NCBI RefSeq assembly: GCF_000739915.1
Contig: NZ_BBJT01000004.1
Span: 434,001 to 498,000, forward strand
Reading direction: 5' to 3'
DNA: 64,000 nucleotides
From: Paenibacillus chitinolyticus NBRC 15660
GTDB lineage: Bacteria; Bacillota; Bacilli; Paenibacillales; NBRC-103111
The notes below the pieces were generated by a model, which ran no database searches, was not told where the DNA came from, and saw only the letters and a program-made list of their open reading frames with translations. A program made the position numbers and the translations under genes. Positions 33,737-42,535 of the stretch are shown piece by piece (the stretch's first letter is position 1; every line of letters begins with the position of its first letter).

Positions 33737-35399
33737 GGCCGGCACCTCCTTCCTTGCGCTTCTTATAAATCGTCCCGTTCAGGACCAGGTAATCCAGATC
33801 AATCCGCAGGAAGCAGGAGACGGCGTCATGCGGCGTCTCGACGATCGGCTCTCCGTTGTCGTTGAACGAAGTGTTTAACAGCACGGGTGTGCCGGTCAGG
33901 CTCTCAAAATGCACGAGCAGCTCATGGAAGCGGGGATTCAGCCCGCGCGAGACGGTTTGGACTCTGCCGGTCCGGTCTTCATGGCACACCGCCGCCGTCT
34001 CCTCTCCTTTGCCCGGCAGGAAAGGAGGAACCAGCAGCATATAATAGGAAGGACAGCCGAGGTCAAAAAAATCGGCCTGCCTCTCCTCCAGAACGGCAGG
34101 CGCGAACGGACGGAAATGCTCCCGGTGCTTGATGCGGGTATTGATCGTATCCTTCATGGCCGCCTGACGGGGGTCCGCCAGAATGCTCCGGTTGCCGAGC
34201 GCTCTCGGGCCGATTTCCGAGCGGCCCTGAAACCAGCCGACAATATGGCCTTCGGCAAGCAGCTCGGCGGTTTTCATGGAGACGTCGGCGGCTTCCACTC
34301 GTTCGATGCGGTCCGCAAATGCCCCGGCCGCTTTCGCGCACTCGTCCGGCCCGTAGCTTTTGCCCTGATAGGGCGAGAAAGGAATGTTCACTGCCGTGCG
34401 CGCCCGGCCGCCGAGTACATGGTAGCCGTACAGCGCGCTCCCGATAGCAGTACCCGCGTCCCCGGCCGCCGGCTGGACGAAAATATGCTCGAACGGCGTC
34501 TGCCGCAATATTTCGTAGTTGGCGACGCTGTTGAGGAACACCCCTCCGGCCAGACACAGATTCCGGCTGCCCGTTACGTTGTACAAATACCGGCAGGCCT
34601 TCACAAGGATGCGCTCCATATGATACTGGACCGCATAAGCCAAATCCGCCTTTGCCTGGAACTTTTCCGGGTCTTCCGCAGCTTCCAGCGTCCGGCGGAT
34701 ATACATCCGGAGTTCTTTTACCTGATCCAGAGTCTGGCGGAAATTACCCTCGTCATCCATCGAATAAAAGCTTCCGAAAGCGTCGGTATGCCGTGCGGTT
34801 CCGTAGGGCGACAGCCCCATCGTTTTGCCCTCCTGCAGCAGCCCGAAGCCGATCTCCGTCGTGACCCGTTCATAGAACCCCCCGACCGAGTTGGACATAT
34901 CCGCATCCGTCAGACCGGATTCGGAATCGTGGGCGGCACCGAAATCCAGCGTGTCCGTTCCCGACACCTTCTTGATCTCGCTAAGCTCCGAGCCGTTTCC
35001 AAAATAGTAGGTGACCGTCTCCCGCTCAGCCGGAAAACCCGTGAAGCTGCCTCTTCCGTCCGCCACCAGCACGGCCGCGCTTGGAAACGAAGACGGATAA
35101 AACCCGCTGGCCGCATGGGCCAAATGATGATTGATCAATTGAATGCTGTCCGCGTACTTCATATAGTAGACGGGGTCGATCAGATCGTTTCCTACCACCA
35201 GATCGAGCGCCCCGGCATCCAGTCCCTCCGCCTGCAGACAGTAATCGGCGGCTCTGCACCGGAACACTTTTCCCCCGAGACCCAGACAATGCTTGACCCG
35301 CGTAAGCCTTTCTTCTTCCATCATGCAGCGGACTTCGCCGTCGCGAACCAGACAAGCCGAATAATCGTGAATAGAGCCGCCCAAGCCCAGTATGTTCAT
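33678..35399 (-). CDS. NodU/CmcH-family O-carbamoyltransferase (short type)
   Basis: 573 residues, ATG 35399 behind AAAGGAGG. Landmarks: [82 protein letters not shown] and LLNTSFNDNGEPIVETP. All catalytic segments seem intact, unlike its paralogue 29296-31086. The last 30 residues are a polar tail that overlaps gmhA. Probably carbamoylates a hydroxyl of the heptose or of the final product. Confidence 0.88.
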   Translation of the reverse strand: MNILGLGGSIHDYSACLVRDGEVRCMMEEERLTRVKHCLGLGGKVFRCRAADYCLQAEGLDAGALDLVVGNDLIDPVYYMKYADSIQLINHHLAHAASGFYPSSFPSAAVLVADGRGSFTGFPAERETVTYYFGNGSELSEIKKVSGTDTLDFGAAHDSESGLTDADMSNSVGGFYERVTTEIGFGLLQEGKTMGLSPYGTARHTDAFGSFYSMDDEGNFRQTLDQVKELRMYIRRTLEAAEDPEKFQAKADLAYAVQYHMERILVKACRYLYNVTGSRNLCLAGGVFLNSVANYEILRQTPFEHIFVQPAAGDAGTAIGSALYGYHVLGGRARTAVNIPFSPYQGKSYGPDECAKAAGAFADRIERVEAADVSMKTAELLAEGHIVGWFQGRSEIGPRALGNRSILADPRQAAMKDTINTRIKHREHFRPFAPAVLEERQADFFDLGCPSYYMLLVPPFLPGKGEETAAVCHEDRTGRVQTVSRGLNPRFHELLVHFESLTGTPVLLNTSFNDNGEPIVETPHDAVSCFLRIDLDYLVLNGTIYKKRKEGGAGREKSGEPPSGHAGSEAWPS

Positions 35400-35881
35400 A
35401 AAAACCTCCTTTCGCCCCGCAAAATAGAACGCAGCCGGGAGGAAGAAGATTTCTTATCCTCGCCGGCAATCTTGATTTCACAGCCGATTTCGCGGGCGGC
35501 CGCCATTTCGGGAAACGTTTTGTCCTTGTAATCCCAGCCTTTGACAAAAAAATCGGGGCGGATGACTCTCAGCGATTCGCAGCAATCGTCCTCCCCGAAA
35601 ATAAACACATGATCCACGGCCTCAAGAGCGGCTACGATACCCGCCCTCTGCCCCGCTTCGAAAACCGGCGGACGGCTTTTGATTCTGCGGACGGAAGCGT
35701 CCGAATTGACAGCCACGACGAGAATATCTCCCATGCCGCGGGCGGCCTGCAAATAATCCAGATGCCCGATATGAAAAATATCAAAGCAGCCTCCGGCCAT
35801 GACGACGGTCTTAGTCCTCTCTCCGCTTTTTCCGGCCCGCACCCGCGCAAGCTCCGCTTTCAATTCCGGCAAATCCGCCAT
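35396..35881 (-). CDS. HldC/RfaE-C-type heptose-1-phosphate nucleotidyltransferase
   Basis: 161 residues from ATG 35881 (GAGGAAC upstream); ATG 35893 is also possible. The cytidylyltransferase-like fold is shown by GGCFDIFHIGHLDYLQAA with the HIGH signature (37-40) and by FVKGWDYKDKTFPE, SSSSRLRSIL. It corresponds to the C-terminal domain of HldE, which makes ADP-beta-D-manno-heptose. In HldE the substrate loop reads VKGGDY; here VKGWDY. The stop overlaps the carbamoyltransferase start (ATGA). Confidence 0.82.
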   Translation of the reverse strand: MADLPELKAELARVRAGKSGERTKTVVMAGGCFDIFHIGHLDYLQAARGMGDILVVAVNSDASVRRIKSRPPVFEAGQRAGIVAALEAVDHVFIFGEDDCCESLRVIRPDFFVKGWDYKDKTFPEMAAAREIGCEIKIAGEDKKSSSSRLRSILRGERRFL

Positions 35882-35896
35882 CTTGTTCCTCATCGT

Positions 35897-36337
35897 TCAC
35901 CGGACCTTTCTGCCGGATTTATGTATCCAATACGAAACGAGCCGGTGATACGACAAGGAACGGGACGGAACGTGAACGAGGCACATGGGAGAATAGGAAA
36001 AGCCCGTAAACCGGTGGGCAAACCCGAGAATCTCGGCAAGCAGCACGATCCCTCCGACGTCGAAAGGCGTCTGCCAGATCTCCTCCGCGCTCCGGTAACA
36101 AACCGAATCGGACAAAACTTCCTCATCGTCGGTTACGATCAGGACGGATTTATTCTCCGCGTTCCCTTCCGTCGTCTCCGCCTCGGACAGTAGCAGAAAA
36201 TCGGCCAGTCCTTCGTTATCGGAAGCTGCGGAAACGGAATAGCCGTACTCCCGGATCGTCCGGGACAGTTCCGCCCGCAAATTTTCGAGGTCCGCTCCGT
36301 CCCTCGTCCGGTCCCAGATATACACGATTGTGCTCAT
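35897..36337 (-). CDS. small protein of unknown function in the heptose module
   Basis: 146 residues from ATG 36337, overlapping the TGA of the heptosyltransferase (ATGA). The sequence has alternating alpha/beta segments (STIVYIWDRTRD, SVLIVTDDEEVLS, GIVLLAEILGF) reminiscent of a small Rossmann-like or GT accessory domain, but I recognise no family. No signal peptide or membrane helix. Strict coupling between the heptosyltransferase and nucleotidyltransferase genes suggests a role in the same step. Confidence 0.65.
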   Translation of the reverse strand: MSTIVYIWDRTRDGADLENLRAELSRTIREYGYSVSAASDNEGLADFLLLSEAETTEGNAENKSVLIVTDDEEVLSDSVCYRSAEEIWQTPFDVGGIVLLAEILGFAHRFTGFSYSPMCLVHVPSRSLSYHRLVSYWIHKSGRKVR

Positions 36338-37830
36338 CGCCCGCTCACCCACTCTATCCCCTGTCCTTTCAGCGTGTCCTCCGCCGTATGAAGTTCCTTG
36401 CCGGGCGAAAGTCTTCCCTCCAAAATATCCGTGAGCCTGGCAAAAGCCAGCTCCGCAGGGATATCCGCGATATCCGCGCTCTGCGGCACGAGACTGTAAT
36501 TGGCTCTCAGCGTCCGGAAACTGACGTGGGACTCGTCGGACGTGAAAGGAAACTGCAGATGGGGAAAGCTTCTGCCCCAGAGCGTGATATGAGGCACGCC
36601 GAGAAAGCCCGCTACGTGCCCGCAGACGCTGTCGATACCGACCACCGCGTCGAGCCCTTCAATTGCGGCAAACAACTCCTCCACCGGCAGCATGCTCCAG
36701 TCGCTGCACCCTTCCGCCGGATAAGGAAGCGGCGTCAAATTGACCAGCGCGAGTCCCCATTCCCGGCACAGGGCGATAAACTCCCTGGCTCTGGCTTCGG
36801 GCCAGGAGCGCTTCGCGTCCCCGGTGTGGAACTGGATGCCCACGGCCTTGCAGCCCGCCGCCCGCAGTACCGCCAGCTCTTCTGCCTGTTCGGCAGGCAG
36901 AGGCGGGTAAACGGCGGGAGCCGGTTCCGGAAGCGGGTAGGGCCGCTTAAAGCCGAGCGCCGCGCCGAACAGCCCGCTTATGTGCCGCATAGGAGGCGAA
37001 GAAACGGAAACCGGCAGAAGAATGGCTTTGCGGTACAGAGAGGACCGCAGCACCGCCTCGTACACGGCCGGGCTTTCCGGACTCCGGTAAATGCGGCAGC
37101 CTTGCAGGAAAGTCCCGAAAAACGACGCCAGCTTTTCCTTGGCTATGAGATGCACCTCTTGCCCGAGACGGGCTTCCCTGTCTATAAACTTCCGCAGCAG
37201 GGGAAGCAGGATGACGCCGTCCCCGTATCCGAGAAACCAGTCGGCTATAACGGCCTTCGGTTTAGGCTTGCCGCGAACCGCGGTGCGGGCGTCCAGCTTC
37301 TCGGCCGGTTCGGCCGCCCGGAAGTAGAACGGGAAGCAGAACCGTTCCCTGTAGACGTACAGCTCCGCAGGCTCATACTGCTTGGGAATGTCCCCGATCA
37401 GGTGGGCGTAATCCGCGGCTTCCGATCCGGTTTCGATGCGGGTGCCGGTTCCGGTACCGGTTACGCTTTCTGTCCTCGGCTCATGAAAAACGAACGCCGT
37501 CACAATCCGGCCGGAGTCCGCCGCTGCGGTAAGATTTGCGCCGGAATCGGATTCGATCTCTGCGCGGCCGCGCTCCCCTTGCAAAAACCGCGCCAGAGCC
37601 TCCAGCCCGTTCCGGTCAATGACGGGGAGCACCGTAAACCCTCCCGCCCGGAACAAGGCGAGATCCGGCATACGCAGACGGACGGCCGCCAGATCGGGCG
37701 TTTTCTCCGACAGGAGCCTCATGACGTCTTCTTCACATTCCGCCGCCGTCCATACGAGAATTTTGCCGCGGGACGACCGGAGGTAGTCCCTTCTGTTTTT
37801 CACCTGCTGCCGAAAAGCTTCGTCCGCCAT
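36334..37830 (-). CDS. GT9-type heptosyltransferase
   Basis: 498 residues, ATG 37830 behind GAGGAGGTGG. Residues 190-480 show the GT9 fold: WFLGYGDGVILLPLL (N-terminal loop, Asp204), VHLIAKEKL, the central GIQFHTGDAKRSWP and the donor-binding GIDSVCGHVAGFLGVPHITLWG (from 398). Residues 1-185 are an extra domain not found in LPS heptosyltransferases (WaaC, WaaF); it resembles the N-terminal extension of autotransporter heptosyltransferases in placement only. GT9 enzymes transfer heptose from ADP-heptose. Firmicute members often modify proteins or small molecules since there is no LPS. The acceptor is unknown. Confidence 0.8.
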   Translation of the reverse strand: MADEAFRQQVKNRRDYLRSSRGKILVWTAAECEEDVMRLLSEKTPDLAAVRLRMPDLALFRAGGFTVLPVIDRNGLEALARFLQGERGRAEIESDSGANLTAAADSGRIVTAFVFHEPRTESVTGTGTGTRIETGSEAADYAHLIGDIPKQYEPAELYVYRERFCFPFYFRAAEPAEKLDARTAVRGKPKPKAVIADWFLGYGDGVILLPLLRKFIDREARLGQEVHLIAKEKLASFFGTFLQGCRIYRSPESPAVYEAVLRSSLYRKAILLPVSVSSPPMRHISGLFGAALGFKRPYPLPEPAPAVYPPLPAEQAEELAVLRAAGCKAVGIQFHTGDAKRSWPEARAREFIALCREWGLALVNLTPLPYPAEGCSDWSMLPVEELFAAIEGLDAVVGIDSVCGHVAGFLGVPHITLWGRSFPHLQFPFTSDESHVSFRTLRANYSLVPQSADIADIPAELAFARLTDILEGRLSPGKELHTAEDTLKGQGIEWVSGR

Positions 37831-37842
37831 AACTCCACCTCC

Positions 37843-38844
37843 TCACGGGCGCCTGTCGTCCCATTGTTTCAATTGTCCGATAAATGCGGTCAATTCCCGG
37901 GTGCTCACTGTCGAGGTGTACGCCTTGGAAACCGAAACGGCCGCCGACGCATTGCTCAGCATAAAGCTTTCTTCCAGCGGTAGGCCGTGGGCAATTCCGA
38001 CCGCAAAAGCCGCGAGGAAAGAGTCCCCCGCGCCCACCTCGCAAACCGGCTCCTTGCAATAGGCAGGAACATGGCGGATTTCTTCTGTGGTAATCAGATA
38101 GCTGCCCGCCTCCGCCGCCTTTAGAACGAGAGCGCCGATCTCCCATTCGGCCAGCTTTCTTTGGGCGTACCTCGCCGCCTCGGCCGGATTTTCACAACTG
38201 CGCGAAGTCAGCTTGTTGAACTCGGCGAGGTTCGGGAACAGCACGGAGGCGTGCGCGTAGCGCCGTATGTTCTCCCCGGCCGGATCGACGAGAACCGGAA
38301 TGCCTTTATCCGCCGCCCGGCGGATATAACCGGCGATCAGAGAATCCGGCAGCACGCCTTTGCCCAGGTCGGACAGCACGGCGCAGCTGACGGCGGGCAA
38401 GCTGTCCGCATGCTTCAGCAGAAGCCCCGCAGCGGATGCGGACAACGGCGTATTGTCCTCCCTGTCCACGCGGAGCAGCAGACCGTCTCCGTCCGACAAC
38501 CGGGTTTTCAGCGTCGTTTGTCTGCCGGTCTCGCCGATCAGTCCGCCGGAATCAATCCGGTCTCCTGCCAGACTGCGCAGCCTATCCGCCTCGGTATCGG
38601 TGCCCATCGCGCCGAGAATGGCCGCGCTCCCGTCCAATGCCGCGATATTCAAGGAAACGTTGAGGGCATTGCCCGGAAAAAACAGGCTCGGTCCTTTACG
38701 CAGGACGACACAGTGTTCGTTAGCGGAATAATCCCGGGTACAGGCCGTGTATTCATCAAGCAGAATATCGCCGAGAACGATCGTGGTTCCCGGCGGCTTG
38801 CGCCCCAGGCGGTTCAGCAGCTTCTCTTTGCGGCTCGGTTCCAA
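37843..38844 (-). CDS. HldA/RfaE-N-type heptose-7-phosphate kinase (PfkB family)
   Basis: 333 residues from a TTG at 38844 with AGAAGGTGA upstream; no other start fits. PfkB signature: GDILLDEYTACTRDYSANE at the N-terminus, FFPGNALNVSLNIAAL, LSDLGKGVLPD and the catalytic EVGAGDSFLAAFAVG (Asp274). In HldE-type kinases the corresponding segments are GDVMLDRYW and SDYGKG, which supports the assignment over fructokinase. It makes heptose 1,7-bisphosphate, whose 7-phosphate must be removed by a GmhB-type phosphatase; none is recognised in this module. Confidence 0.82.
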   Translation of the reverse strand: MEPSRKEKLLNRLGRKPPGTTIVLGDILLDEYTACTRDYSANEHCVVLRKGPSLFFPGNALNVSLNIAALDGSAAILGAMGTDTEADRLRSLAGDRIDSGGLIGETGRQTTLKTRLSDGDGLLLRVDREDNTPLSASAAGLLLKHADSLPAVSCAVLSDLGKGVLPDSLIAGYIRRAADKGIPVLVDPAGENIRRYAHASVLFPNLAEFNKLTSRSCENPAEAARYAQRKLAEWEIGALVLKAAEAGSYLITTEEIRHVPAYCKEPVCEVGAGDSFLAAFAVGIAHGLPLEESFMLSNASAAVSVSKAYTSTVSTRELTAFIGQLKQWDDRRP

Positions 38845-38952
38845 TCCATCACCTTCTCTTCTGTTCGGAAAAAGCCGCTTGCTTTAGCCAAAGCCAAATC
38901 GGTTCTTCCATACGTCCAGTGTAAGAAGCACGGAGTCGGAGCACTCGGCTTT

Positions 38953-40725
38953 TTAAGGACGATTCCCCGGTAAAGTGCCGCCGGCTTCGTCCAACAGAGC
39001 TCTGAATTCCTCCGAAGAGAGGGCCAGCTCCCGGAAGGTACCCTGGGCTTCAATTTCCCCGTCCTTCATAACGATAATATGGTCGGCCCGACGCAGTGCC
39101 TCTCTCCGGTGAGAAACGACAAGGCAGGTCGCTTCCTCGCGGGCGTTCAGACGCTCCCACAGTCTGCTTTCCGTCTCGGCGTCCAGGGCGCTCGACATGT
39201 CGTCGACGACCAGAACCTCGCTGCCGCGGACAAACATCCGGGCGGCGGCGGAACGCTGGATTTGACCGTTCGACAATTTTACGCCGCGGACTCCGACCTC
39301 CGTATCGAGCCCCTTGTCCAGCAGGCGCACATCTTCTTCCAGCACGGCGTCATAAACGGCTTGCTCCAAGCCCTCTTCAGGCAGGCCGAGCAAAATATTC
39401 TCCTTCAGCGTTCCGTTGTACAGCTTAGGCACTTGAGGCGTATAAGCGGTGCGCGGAGGGACAAAAAATTCTCCCGGATTCGCGATCCGCCGGTTATTCC
39501 AGCGGACTTCTCCGGCCGCCGCCGGCAGCAGACCCAGTATCGTTCTGAGCAGCGTCGTTTTGCCCGAGCCGACTCGCCCTACGATGACGACAAAAGAGCC
39601 GCGGGAGATCTGAAGATCGATCCGCTTGATTCCTTTGGCGGTGCCGGGATAAAAATAGGTCAGGGATTTCGTCTGAAGCTGTTTGAACTGTCTCGATTCC
39701 GAAACGGCAGGCGGCGGGGCGGCCGGAGGCGATTCCGCCAGATCCAGGGGCTTGAAGTCGATCATCCTGTCTAGAGACGAACCCTGCAGCAGCCAGTTCA
39801 GGCGCCTTAAATACCCTTTTACCTGTTTGATCTGTGTGATGCTGGTTCCGCTGTACTCAATAAACTTGCTCATATGCAGCAGCAGATGAACGAACAAGGC
39901 GTAATCTCCGACGGTAAACTTTCCCGGTCCAAGCAGGCGAGCTCCGGCGAGCAGAAGGATGCCCGATCCGATCTGGACCAGATTCGGAAGCAGCGCGTAC
40001 ATCAGCTGGCTCATGACTCTATCGCGGGAAACCTGCTTCCGCCGGTCATCGGAAAGACGCGAGAATTCTTCCACTACACTGTCCTCGGCTCCGGCTACTT
40101 TGACCGCCAGCACCGATTGGAAAACCTCGCTCATAAAGCCGGACAATTCCCGCCGTCCGTTGCCCTTCGGCCGGAGCCGGACGCTCATCCGGATGATCCG
40201 GGTCTGCACAAGAGCAAATACGGCAAGCAGCGGAAGAATGACGCCCAGCGTTACCGGGACGTTTATAGCGAATAACACGGCCAGCGCCGTAAGGAAAAAG
40301 ACCGTTTTGACAACGAGAAGGTTCACGTTCCGTATCGTATCGGCCAGTTGATCGACATCGTCCCGGAACTGGCTGACGGCCTCGCCCGGCGACCCCGGAA
40401 TAGCTCTTGCTCCCGGCTGGCCGAGTATGTGATTCAGCAGGTTTTGGCGGATAAGTCCCTTGATGCGGAAATTAAGCGCGGTTTCGGTGCGGGACGCAAA
40501 CCGGATCGATCCCAGCGTTGCGGCCGCATTGGCAGCCAGCAGAGCCACGACGAACCAGGTGACGTCGGACGATGCCGAATGACCCGTAAGCTGGTCGAAA
40601 AACACTTTCATCAGAAGGCCGGCGGCAACCGGAGCCAGGTTAAAGGGAAGCCATTGAAAGATGCCCTTCCAAAACAATCCGGGATGGTATGCGGCCATCC
40701 TCCATAAAAACTGCTTCGTGTTCAT
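38953..40725 (-). CDS. ABC exporter half-transporter 1, degenerate nucleotide site
   Basis: 590 residues, ATG 40725 (AAAGGAG, ATGA overlap). Six-helix membrane domain (about 20-310) followed by a nucleotide-binding domain: Walker A GRVGSGKTT, signature LSNGQIQRS (LSGGQ with Asn) and Walker B VLVVDDMSSALD, where the catalytic glutamate is Asp. Its partner encoded next (40722-42494) has the complementary pattern. This asymmetry is typical of heterodimeric exporters such as TM287/288 and BmrCD. It probably exports the product or an intermediate. Confidence 0.88.
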   Translation of the reverse strand: MNTKQFLWRMAAYHPGLFWKGIFQWLPFNLAPVAAGLLMKVFFDQLTGHSASSDVTWFVVALLAANAAATLGSIRFASRTETALNFRIKGLIRQNLLNHILGQPGARAIPGSPGEAVSQFRDDVDQLADTIRNVNLLVVKTVFFLTALAVLFAINVPVTLGVILPLLAVFALVQTRIIRMSVRLRPKGNGRRELSGFMSEVFQSVLAVKVAGAEDSVVEEFSRLSDDRRKQVSRDRVMSQLMYALLPNLVQIGSGILLLAGARLLGPGKFTVGDYALFVHLLLHMSKFIEYSGTSITQIKQVKGYLRRLNWLLQGSSLDRMIDFKPLDLAESPPAAPPPAVSESRQFKQLQTKSLTYFYPGTAKGIKRIDLQISRGSFVVIVGRVGSGKTTLLRTILGLLPAAAGEVRWNNRRIANPGEFFVPPRTAYTPQVPKLYNGTLKENILLGLPEEGLEQAVYDAVLEEDVRLLDKGLDTEVGVRGVKLSNGQIQRSAAARMFVRGSEVLVVDDMSSALDAETESRLWERLNAREEATCLVVSHRREALRRADHIIVMKDGEIEAQGTFRELALSSEEFRALLDEAGGTLPGNRP

Positions 40726-42494
40726 ATAGTCTCCTTTCCGGATGTTTGTCTTAGCAGCCGGGAATAGCGGGAACCCGGCTGTTCCGTCAATGCTTGACGG
40801 CTCCCCTGTTCCGCGATCCGGCCTCCGTCCATCACGAGAATGCGGTCCACGCCGCGCAGCGTGTTCAGCCGGTGCGCAATGACGATGGCCGTTCTGCCTT
40901 GCAGGAGCCGGTTAGTGGCCTGCTGTACTTTCTCCTCGGTAGAAGGGTCCAGCCTGGAAGAAGCTTCATCCAGAATGACCAGCGAAGGATTCCGCAGAAA
41001 AATGCGGGCAAGAGCAAGCAGTTGGGCCTCGCCTGCGGATAATCCTTCTCCCTGCGCCCGGATCTCCGTATCCAGTCCCGAGGGCAGCGCGCGATACCAG
41101 TCCCCGAGCCCCAATTGATCCAATACTTCCACAATCCGTTCGTCCGGGATGTGCGAGGCGAAGAATGTGACGTTATCCCGGACACTTCCGCTTAAAATCC
41201 GCACTTCCTGCGTTACGAGACCGACGCGCTCGCGAAGCTGCGCCAGCGGGACCCGGCGTATATCCGTTCCCCCGAGCAGAACAGTGCCCTCTGCGGGATC
41301 ATACAGCCGCAGGAGCAGGCGGATCACGGAAGTTTTGCCGCTGCCCGTCCTGCCGACGATGCCGAGCGACTGGCCCGCTTGCAGGCTGAACGTAAGGTCC
41401 GAAAGGACGCTGCCGGATTCGCCCCCGTAGCCGAAACGCACTCCCCGGAAGTCCACGGAGAGCGGGCCTTCCCCAAGCGGCGCTTCCTCCCCCGGCTCAG
41501 GGTCCCGGATAATCGGAACCTCGGCCAGCAGTCCGCCGATCCTTTCCAGATGGGCCTCGGCCCGCTGTAAATTTCCGATCAAATCCCGGATCTGATCAAT
41601 CGGACCCGCAAGAAGGCCCATATAAAACAGCATCATGTATAAGGTCCCCACGGTGATTGAATCGCCGGTCCATAAATACGTGCCCAGCGCCAGGACAAGA
41701 ACGGTTCCCAGACCCAGAATCACGACGGAAGCCGCCCACATCAGGGAAAAACCGAATCCGGCCTGCATATGCCTCGGAAACCACTGCCGGAGCATCCGCC
41801 TGAACTTGTAGAGAGCATAGGCTTCGGCTCCGCTGGAGCGCGTATCTTCGGTATGAGACAACTGGTCCCCGAGACAGGCGTAAAAATCCGCGCCCGCTTC
41901 CCCCACCCTCACCCAGAACGGAAGCGTCCATTCCCTGATCCGGCCAAACGTAAGCAAAGCAGCCGCGACAAATAATGTCATAGCGGCTCCCATCCAGCTA
42001 TTTTCGTAAAAAAGGACGGCAAGCACCCCGGCGATAAGACCGAGATTGCCGCACAACGAAACTGTCAGCATGGCGAAAAATCCGGACAGTCCTCTCACGT
42101 CGCCGTCTATGCGCTCGATCAGCTCGCCGGCCGGATGCGCCTGAAAAAAAGAACCGTCCTGCATCAAACAGTGCTCCAGCAAGTCCGCCCTGAGCCGGTT
42201 CGCCGCCGTCCAGCCGATCCATTCCCCCGCGTAGTCGGCGGAGATCGTGGCGAGCAGTTGAACCAAAGCCAGCCCGGCAAACAATAAGGCCGGCCCTGCT
42301 ATGCCCGCGGCGGAAGAGGACAGTCCCGTATCGATCAGCACGCGCAGCACCTGAGGATTGATGAGCTGCAGGCCGATATTCAGGGCGACCAGGGCGCAAA
42401 GGGCCAGAACGGGCCAGCGCAGCGCGGCCAGATAGGTTCTAAGCAGCTTGTAATAACGGAGCACCGGAACCTTGGGTATCGATAAAAAGGCCAC
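40722..42494 (-). CDS. ABC exporter half-transporter 2
   Basis: 590 residues from GTG 42494 (AAGGAGG upstream), the open frame continuing into the preceding gene. Membrane domain about 25-310; Walker [10 protein letters not shown], signature [14 protein letters not shown] and Walker [13 protein letters not shown] with the catalytic glutamate. It forms the catalytic-site partner of 38953-40725. Strongly similar to 44278-46026 (same [12 protein letters not shown] signature), showing duplication of the whole pair. Confidence 0.88.
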   Translation of the reverse strand: MAFLSIPKVPVLRYYKLLRTYLAALRWPVLALCALVALNIGLQLINPQVLRVLIDTGLSSSAAGIAGPALLFAGLALVQLLATISADYAGEWIGWTAANRLRADLLEHCLMQDGSFFQAHPAGELIERIDGDVRGLSGFFAMLTVSLCGNLGLIAGVLAVLFYENSWMGAAMTLFVAAALLTFGRIREWTLPFWVRVGEAGADFYACLGDQLSHTEDTRSSGAEAYALYKFRRMLRQWFPRHMQAGFGFSLMWAASVVILGLGTVLVLALGTYLWTGDSITVGTLYMMLFYMGLLAGPIDQIRDLIGNLQRAEAHLERIGGLLAEVPIIRDPEPGEEAPLGEGPLSVDFRGVRFGYGGESGSVLSDLTFSLQAGQSLGIVGRTGSGKTSVIRLLLRLYDPAEGTVLLGGTDIRRVPLAQLRERVGLVTQEVRILSGSVRDNVTFFASHIPDERIVEVLDQLGLGDWYRALPSGLDTEIRAQGEGLSAGEAQLLALARIFLRNPSLVILDEASSRLDPSTEEKVQQATNRLLQGRTAIVIAHRLNTLRGVDRILVMDGGRIAEQGSRQALTEQPGSRYSRLLRQTSGKETI

Positions 42495-42535
42495 TCGGCT
42501 TTTCCTCCTTGCAGGATCAGATTTCACGGCGGGTC

